Made by a program: the position numbers and the translations under genes. Below, piece after piece: positions 14,501-17,240 of a stretch of DNA of 17,240 nt; position 1 is the first letter of the stretch; each line of letters opens with the position of its first letter. Source of the DNA: an uncultured Ruminococcus sp. (GTDB lineage Bacteria > Bacillota > Clostridia > Oscillospirales > CAG-272); contig CACZOH010000191.1 of the NCBI GenBank assembly GCA_902782785.1, positions 1-17,240 of the forward strand, in the 5' to 3' direction. Below the pieces are notes generated by a model. It was given only the letters and a program-made list of their open reading frames with translations, ran no database searches and was not told the origin of the DNA.

Positions 14501-14953
14501 GAAGGCGGTATTCTTACCTGGAAAGTCGACGTACCGGCAAACACAAAGGCAACCGTAATAATACCGCTTCCCGAAGCAAAAAGCATAAGAGAATCGGACG
14601 TAAACATATTTGAAAAAGACGGCAGCGGCATAAAATTCGAGGGCAGAGGCGAAAACAAAGAATTCATTTATACGGTAGGCGGCGGAAGTTACGTATTTAC
14701 CGCAAGCCCTGCCGCAGATCCCGTTATTGAAACAGATACGGAATCCGATACGAATACCGAAAAAGAGACCGACACTCCCGCTGTTATTACCGAAGCGCTC
14801 ACAACGAACAACGAAGCCGAACGCGCAGCCAAGGTAAACCCGACAGTCATAGCAGTTATCGCCGCCGGAGCGCTTGCGCTTATTGGCGTCGTTACCGCAA
14901 TAATCATCAAAATAAGGAAAAAAATAAAATGTCATACAAATATAAACACGTAA
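11564..14953 (+). CDS. Membrane-anchored GH78 alpha-L-rhamnosidase with lectin-like insert
   Basis: A 1129-residue inverting glycosidase that would release terminal alpha-L-rhamnose outside the cell. Order: signal peptide (about 1-32); fibronectin-III-like domain (about 36-140); rhamnosidase N domain (about 150-305); a jelly-roll, concanavalin-like insert (about 307-460); the second beta domain with DFGVNMQGYVKMTV (about 480-590); the six-hairpin catalytic barrel (about 595-960); a C-terminal beta domain; a Thr/Glu-rich stalk; one membrane helix (about 1093-1116); and a KIRKKIK tail. In the catalytic barrel, DCPQREKNGWTGDA supplies Asp627, Glu632 and Asp639, and SLWEYWD supplies Glu896. These match the spacing of the GH78 acid and base residues known from BsRhaB. 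AAGGA at 11553-11557 supports the start. The end overlaps the phosphodiesterase gene by 25 bases. Confidence 0.93.
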   Translation: MKNISFLRLKKILCMCISAVLIGGASGGIAAANGTGIKTKVFQTSSAYDTGIAYDNVRLGWSITSDRRGVYQTAYRCVITDESNMTVWDSGWVQSSEQTGIVPGDLKPETVYTAKVNIKDENGNESGFGEPLVFETAPDHLEGVWIDTERLARYVFTLDQPIKNIKRARCYISSTGVIEIRLNGAKVGDLIWGPRKGVSDKITYYNTFDITSMLTEGDNCIGAYVSGSTYMGHDLRGMLRIKYKDGSVQTITTKDGWKTSSVSEIETENLSKGENINNTKKTPWDKADFKVDQSWKDVSESGFGSVGGELTIPDNSGFFTTYQSFSGNYTIDAVITVRKSLGTIVFGAKDGVSSPLMWQITANGLRLHRVGWTEIDTPSAKGLGLNKKVTMRIEILDGTVTTYINGNKVHTVSLPQSQTDGALGIRSALNEVASYDRITVTQNGSVVWEDDFDFVDTDKWNFPGEAPSVPSPAGTKVIKEIKPVSCKEITSGGKKAYILDFGVNMQGYVKMTVKGNKNDKYKIEYSELLDEKGDIWANTTAHKPVSVYTLSGENDVFEPRFFYTGFRYLRVTPPENTELDPEVFTACFTSDDVLQKGFFKSSNDRLDQVFEMYNVSQRSNMMGNYTDCPQREKNGWTGDAAVTKKSAAILLNDWTTAEAYLDAMLMGVKADGRPEIVVPRPSNTESGAQYDITWASAIFIFPYELYMQTGDRYYIEHSIDTLIKVFDYASTYEKDYLVTQNVYGDWVGIDNANGQVDSGYLSASCYYNCGMLLSKMLDISGRDHAEHDAHMKKVFDAIQKKYYINGYYAKKSQTCSSIALDFGLITDENKKKVLDNLIEICNKKGRVLGTGVLGTKSLYEALSAENEHKLLLDMTISKDKGSFGFMIDNGATSLWEYWDTAGNNFNSNAGDFLAYFDSQNHVMLGGGPACWMFEGLGGIRKTGAGYSEITYRPGLESGLSSVSTTIDAVVGKCVSDWKYEGGILTWKVDVPANTKATVIIPLPEAKSIRESDVNIFEKDGSGIKFEGRGENKEFIYTVGGGSYVFTASPAADPVIETDTESDTNTEKETDTPAVITEALTTNNEAERAAKVNPTVIAVIAAGALALIGVVTAIIIKIRKKIKCHTNINT

Positions 14954-15732
14954 TACTTATAGGAATAGACGGCTCCGGCAATTTCTATAAAAATACAAGC
15001 ACACCCGCCATACACAGAATGTTTCTTGAAGGAGCGGGCACGGATAACTGTCTTACAGCCATTCCGACAGATTCATCCGAATGCTGGGGAGCAATGCTTC
15101 TGGGCGTAGGTCCGAGAATACACGGAATGACAAACGGTACGATAGATAAAACACCGTATCAGCACAGGGACGAGCATCCGACGATATTCAAAATGATAAG
15201 GGATAAATACCCGGACGCAAAGCTTGCCTCTTTCGTCAACTGGTCGCCGATAAACTCAAGTATGGCGGACGACGGTATAGGAATAACAAAAAGAACGGGT
15301 CAGGACGATATACTGACCGTCAGGATCTGCGAATATATAAAAGCTGAAAAACCGGATTTTCTGTTTATCCAGTTCGACAGCATAGACGGAGCGGGGCATA
15401 CGTACGGTTATAATACCGAAAGATATCTTAAAGAGCTTAACGTTGCGGACGGATACGTAGCCAAAATACGCGATGCGGTCAAAGACGCGGGGATCGAAGA
15501 TGATACGCTCGTTATAGCCACGGCGGATCACGGAGGCTTCGGCTGCGGTCACGGCGGAATAACGGATGAAGAGAAATATGTATTTTTCGTCGCCGTCGGC
15601 AAGACGGTAAAGCACGGTATCATACCGAAAATGGAAGTAAAGGATATTCCCGCCGTCGTTGCGCACGCACTTGACGTCGCAGCGGATCCGGGTTGGGAAG
15701 CCGTTTTACCGGAAGGAATATTTACTGAATAA
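14929..15732 (+). CDS. Alkaline-phosphatase-superfamily phosphodiesterase/pyrophosphatase
   Basis: A 267-residue enzyme with the type I phosphodiesterase/nucleotide pyrophosphatase fold. Zinc ligands are visible: Asp14 (LIGIDG), Asp153 and His157 (SIDGAGHTYG), Asp200-His201 (ATADHGG) and His208 (GCGHGG). The nucleophile is probably Ser49 or Ser50 in AIPTDSSECWGAMLLGV, where eukaryotic NPPs use threonine. The segment PRIHGMTNG is typical of this branch. There is no signal peptide, so it should be cytoplasmic. The substrate is unknown; nucleotide-sugars, phosphodiesters or sugar phosphates are all possible. It starts inside the last 25 bases of the GH78 gene, with AAGGA at 14914-14918 as a distant ribosome site, and ends 9 bases before GH38. 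Confidence 0.85.
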   Translation: MSYKYKHVILIGIDGSGNFYKNTSTPAIHRMFLEGAGTDNCLTAIPTDSSECWGAMLLGVGPRIHGMTNGTIDKTPYQHRDEHPTIFKMIRDKYPDAKLASFVNWSPINSSMADDGIGITKRTGQDDILTVRICEYIKAEKPDFLFIQFDSIDGAGHTYGYNTERYLKELNVADGYVAKIRDAVKDAGIEDDTLVIATADHGGFGCGHGGITDEEKYVFFVAVGKTVKHGIIPKMEVKDIPAVVAHALDVAADPGWEAVLPEGIFTE

Positions 15733-15741
15733 GGAGAAGTT

Positions 15742-17240
15742 ATGAAAAAGAAAAAAGGAAAATTCTATATTGTGTCCAACGCCCATCTCGATACTCAATG
15801 GAACTGGACGATACAGGACACGATAAGAGACTGCGTAAAAAACACGCTTGAAAACAATTTCAGACTTTTTGAAAAATACCCGAAATACGTTATGAACTTT
15901 GAGGGCGCTTTCAGATACAAGTTAGCGCGCGAGTATTATCCCGATCTGTACGAAAAGTTGAAGGAGTACGTTAAAGAGGGACGCTGGAACGTCGCGGGAA
16001 GCCAATGGGACGCAAGCGATGCAAACGTTCCGTCCTCCGAGGCTTTTATGCGTCAGATACTTTACGGAAACGGCTTTTTTGAAGCTGAATTCGGCAAAAA
16101 GAGCGCCGATATTTTCTTAACGGACTGTTTCGGCTTCCGTTATTCGCTGCCTTCGATCGCCGCTCATATGGGTTTGAAGGGCTTTTCAACTCAGAAGCTC
16201 GTCTGGGGCGTCGGTTCGCCGATAATCAACAAAGACGGATCTGTATCACGTCCGATGCCCGATAAGGAAGCGACGCGTATGGACCTCGGCAAATGGATCG
16301 GACCGGACGGGAATTACGTAATAGGGTCATTCCTCTGCGAGGATTATACGAGACGTCTTGAAAACAACGACGACAGACCGCTTCACGACAGAAAAGAATA
16401 TCTTGACAAAATTGAACACAACAGAAAATACGCGGGCGTCGCCTCTAAGATGATGTATTACGGAACGGGCGACTACGGCGGCTCCGCAACGGACGAGTCC
16501 GCACGTCTCGTCAACGACGCGGTAAAGGAAAACGGCAAGGACAAGGATTTTGACGTTATAGCCGCATCGTCCGACGCCATATTCAAGGATCTCACGCAGG
16601 AGCAGATAGACAATATGCCCGCGTACCGCGGAAATCTCCTGATTCCTCACGGCTACGGCGCGCTGACCTCGCACGCCATAAACAAGCGCTGGAACAGAAA
16701 GAGCGAGCAGCTTGCAGACGCCGCGGAACGCGCAGCGTCGGTCGCAAAACAGTTCGGAGTGAAATATCCGAAAGAAAGGATCGATTTTGCGTGGAAGCTG
16801 TTCCTATGGCATCAGTTCCACGACGATCTGCCCGGTACCTCTATACTTGACGCATACCGTTTTTCATACAATGATTACGTTATAGCTCAGAACATACTGG
16901 CTGAAGAGCTGAAAGCATCTGCAGACGCAGTCATAAGAACGCTTGATACGAACGTTTCCGGCATACCCGTTGTGATTTATAATCCCGTATCGTTCATACG
17001 TACGGACACGGCGAGCGTCGATCTTCCCGACGGCGTATCATGTGCAAGAGTTTATACGGCAAACGGAGAAGAGGTACCGTCGCAGGTATCCGATAAAGAC
17101 GGCAAAAAAACGGTCACGTTTGCCGCGAACGTTAAGCCGGTAAGCTTCACCGTGTTCAATATCGTACCGTCCGACGAACCGTGCAATATCGAAACGGGAC
17201 TTAAAGTATCGCTTGATTCACTTGAAAACGAACGTTATAC
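15742..17240 (+). CDS. GH38 alpha-mannosidase, 5' part (runs off the window)
   Basis: The frame starts with AAGGAG at 15731-15736, overlapping the previous stop, and stays open for 499 codons to the right edge. It would hydrolyse alpha-mannosides in the cytoplasm (no signal peptide, MKKKKGKFYIV start). The metal-binding signature NAHLDTQWNW gives His15 and Asp17. The nucleophile is Asp128 in FLTDCFGFRYSLPSI. The second metal histidine lies in LWHQFHDDLPGTS (His357 and His360-Asp361), at the start of the helical middle domain. A linker and the beginning of the C-terminal beta domains follow (IPVVIYNPVSF onward). GH38 enzymes are usually 800-1050 residues, so roughly half is visible. Linkage specificity cannot be told. 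Confidence 0.93.
   Translation, partial: MKKKKGKFYIVSNAHLDTQWNWTIQDTIRDCVKNTLENNFRLFEKYPKYVMNFEGAFRYKLAREYYPDLYEKLKEYVKEGRWNVAGSQWDASDANVPSSEAFMRQILYGNGFFEAEFGKKSADIFLTDCFGFRYSLPSIAAHMGLKGFSTQKLVWGVGSPIINKDGSVSRPMPDKEATRMDLGKWIGPDGNYVIGSFLCEDYTRRLENNDDRPLHDRKEYLDKIEHNRKYAGVASKMMYYGTGDYGGSATDESARLVNDAVKENGKDKDFDVIAASSDAIFKDLTQEQIDNMPAYRGNLLIPHGYGALTSHAINKRWNRKSEQLADAAERAASVAKQFGVKYPKERIDFAWKLFLWHQFHDDLPGTSILDAYRFSYNDYVIAQNILAEELKASADAVIRTLDTNVSGIPVVIYNPVSFIRTDTASVDLPDGVSCARVYTANGEEVPSQVSDKDGKKTVTFAANVKPVSFTVFNIVPSDEPCNIETGLKVSLDSLENERY

Noticed and set aside
1..17240. tRNA or rRNA genes, CRISPR arrays, insertion sequences, phage or toxin-antitoxin genes
   Set aside because: I looked on both strands and saw no cloverleaf, regularly spaced direct repeats, transposase motifs or attachment-site duplications.

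Overview
The window looks like a chromosomal piece of an uncultured anaerobic member of the Clostridia (Bacillota), probably a gut glycan degrader. The grounds are near-consensus sigma-A promoters (TTGACA or a close match, N17, TATAAT), strong AGGAGG-like ribosome binding sites, many 4-base ATGA gene overlaps, an argCJBD operon with AT-rich ArgR-like operators, and carbohydrate enzymes typical of gut Clostridia. The taxon is inferred from style and content, not from a marker gene.

Layout. (1) Bases 1-458: the 3' end of an unrecognised gene, a run of small hairpins, a strong terminator and a promoter. (2) 459-2497, plus strand: a two-gene operon of a DUF3737-type beta-helix protein and a MalY/PatB-type cystathionine beta-lyase, closed by a bidirectional terminator. 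(3) 2536-6693, minus strand: argC-argJ-argB-argD, the acetylated (cyclic) route from glutamate to ornithine, with candidate ARG boxes on its promoter. (4) 6884-9882, minus strand: a GNAT-like acyltransferase translationally coupled to a cytoplasmic GH3 glycosidase. (5) A 316-base divergent promoter region holding two outward-facing consensus promoters and a structured leader. (6) 10199 to the window end, plus strand: a LamG-domain surface protein, a very large GH78 alpha-L-rhamnosidase, an alkaline-phosphatase-superfamily phosphodiesterase and the first 499 codons of a GH38 alpha-mannosidase.

How they may work together. The LamG protein and the GH78 enzyme share one architecture: signal peptide, extracellular domains, Thr/Glu-rich stalk, single C-terminal membrane helix and Lys/Arg-rich tail. 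They should sit on the outer face of the membrane and bind or trim a rhamnose-containing glycan. GH38, GH3, the acyltransferase and the phosphodiesterase have no signal peptides and should act in the cytoplasm on imported fragments. No transporter or regulator for this locus is in the window. The glycan-locus idea rests on clustering and domain assignment only. The most unusual items are the stalk-and-helix anchor pair, the lectin-like insert in GH78, the structured leader of the LamG gene, and the acyltransferase-GH3 coupling.
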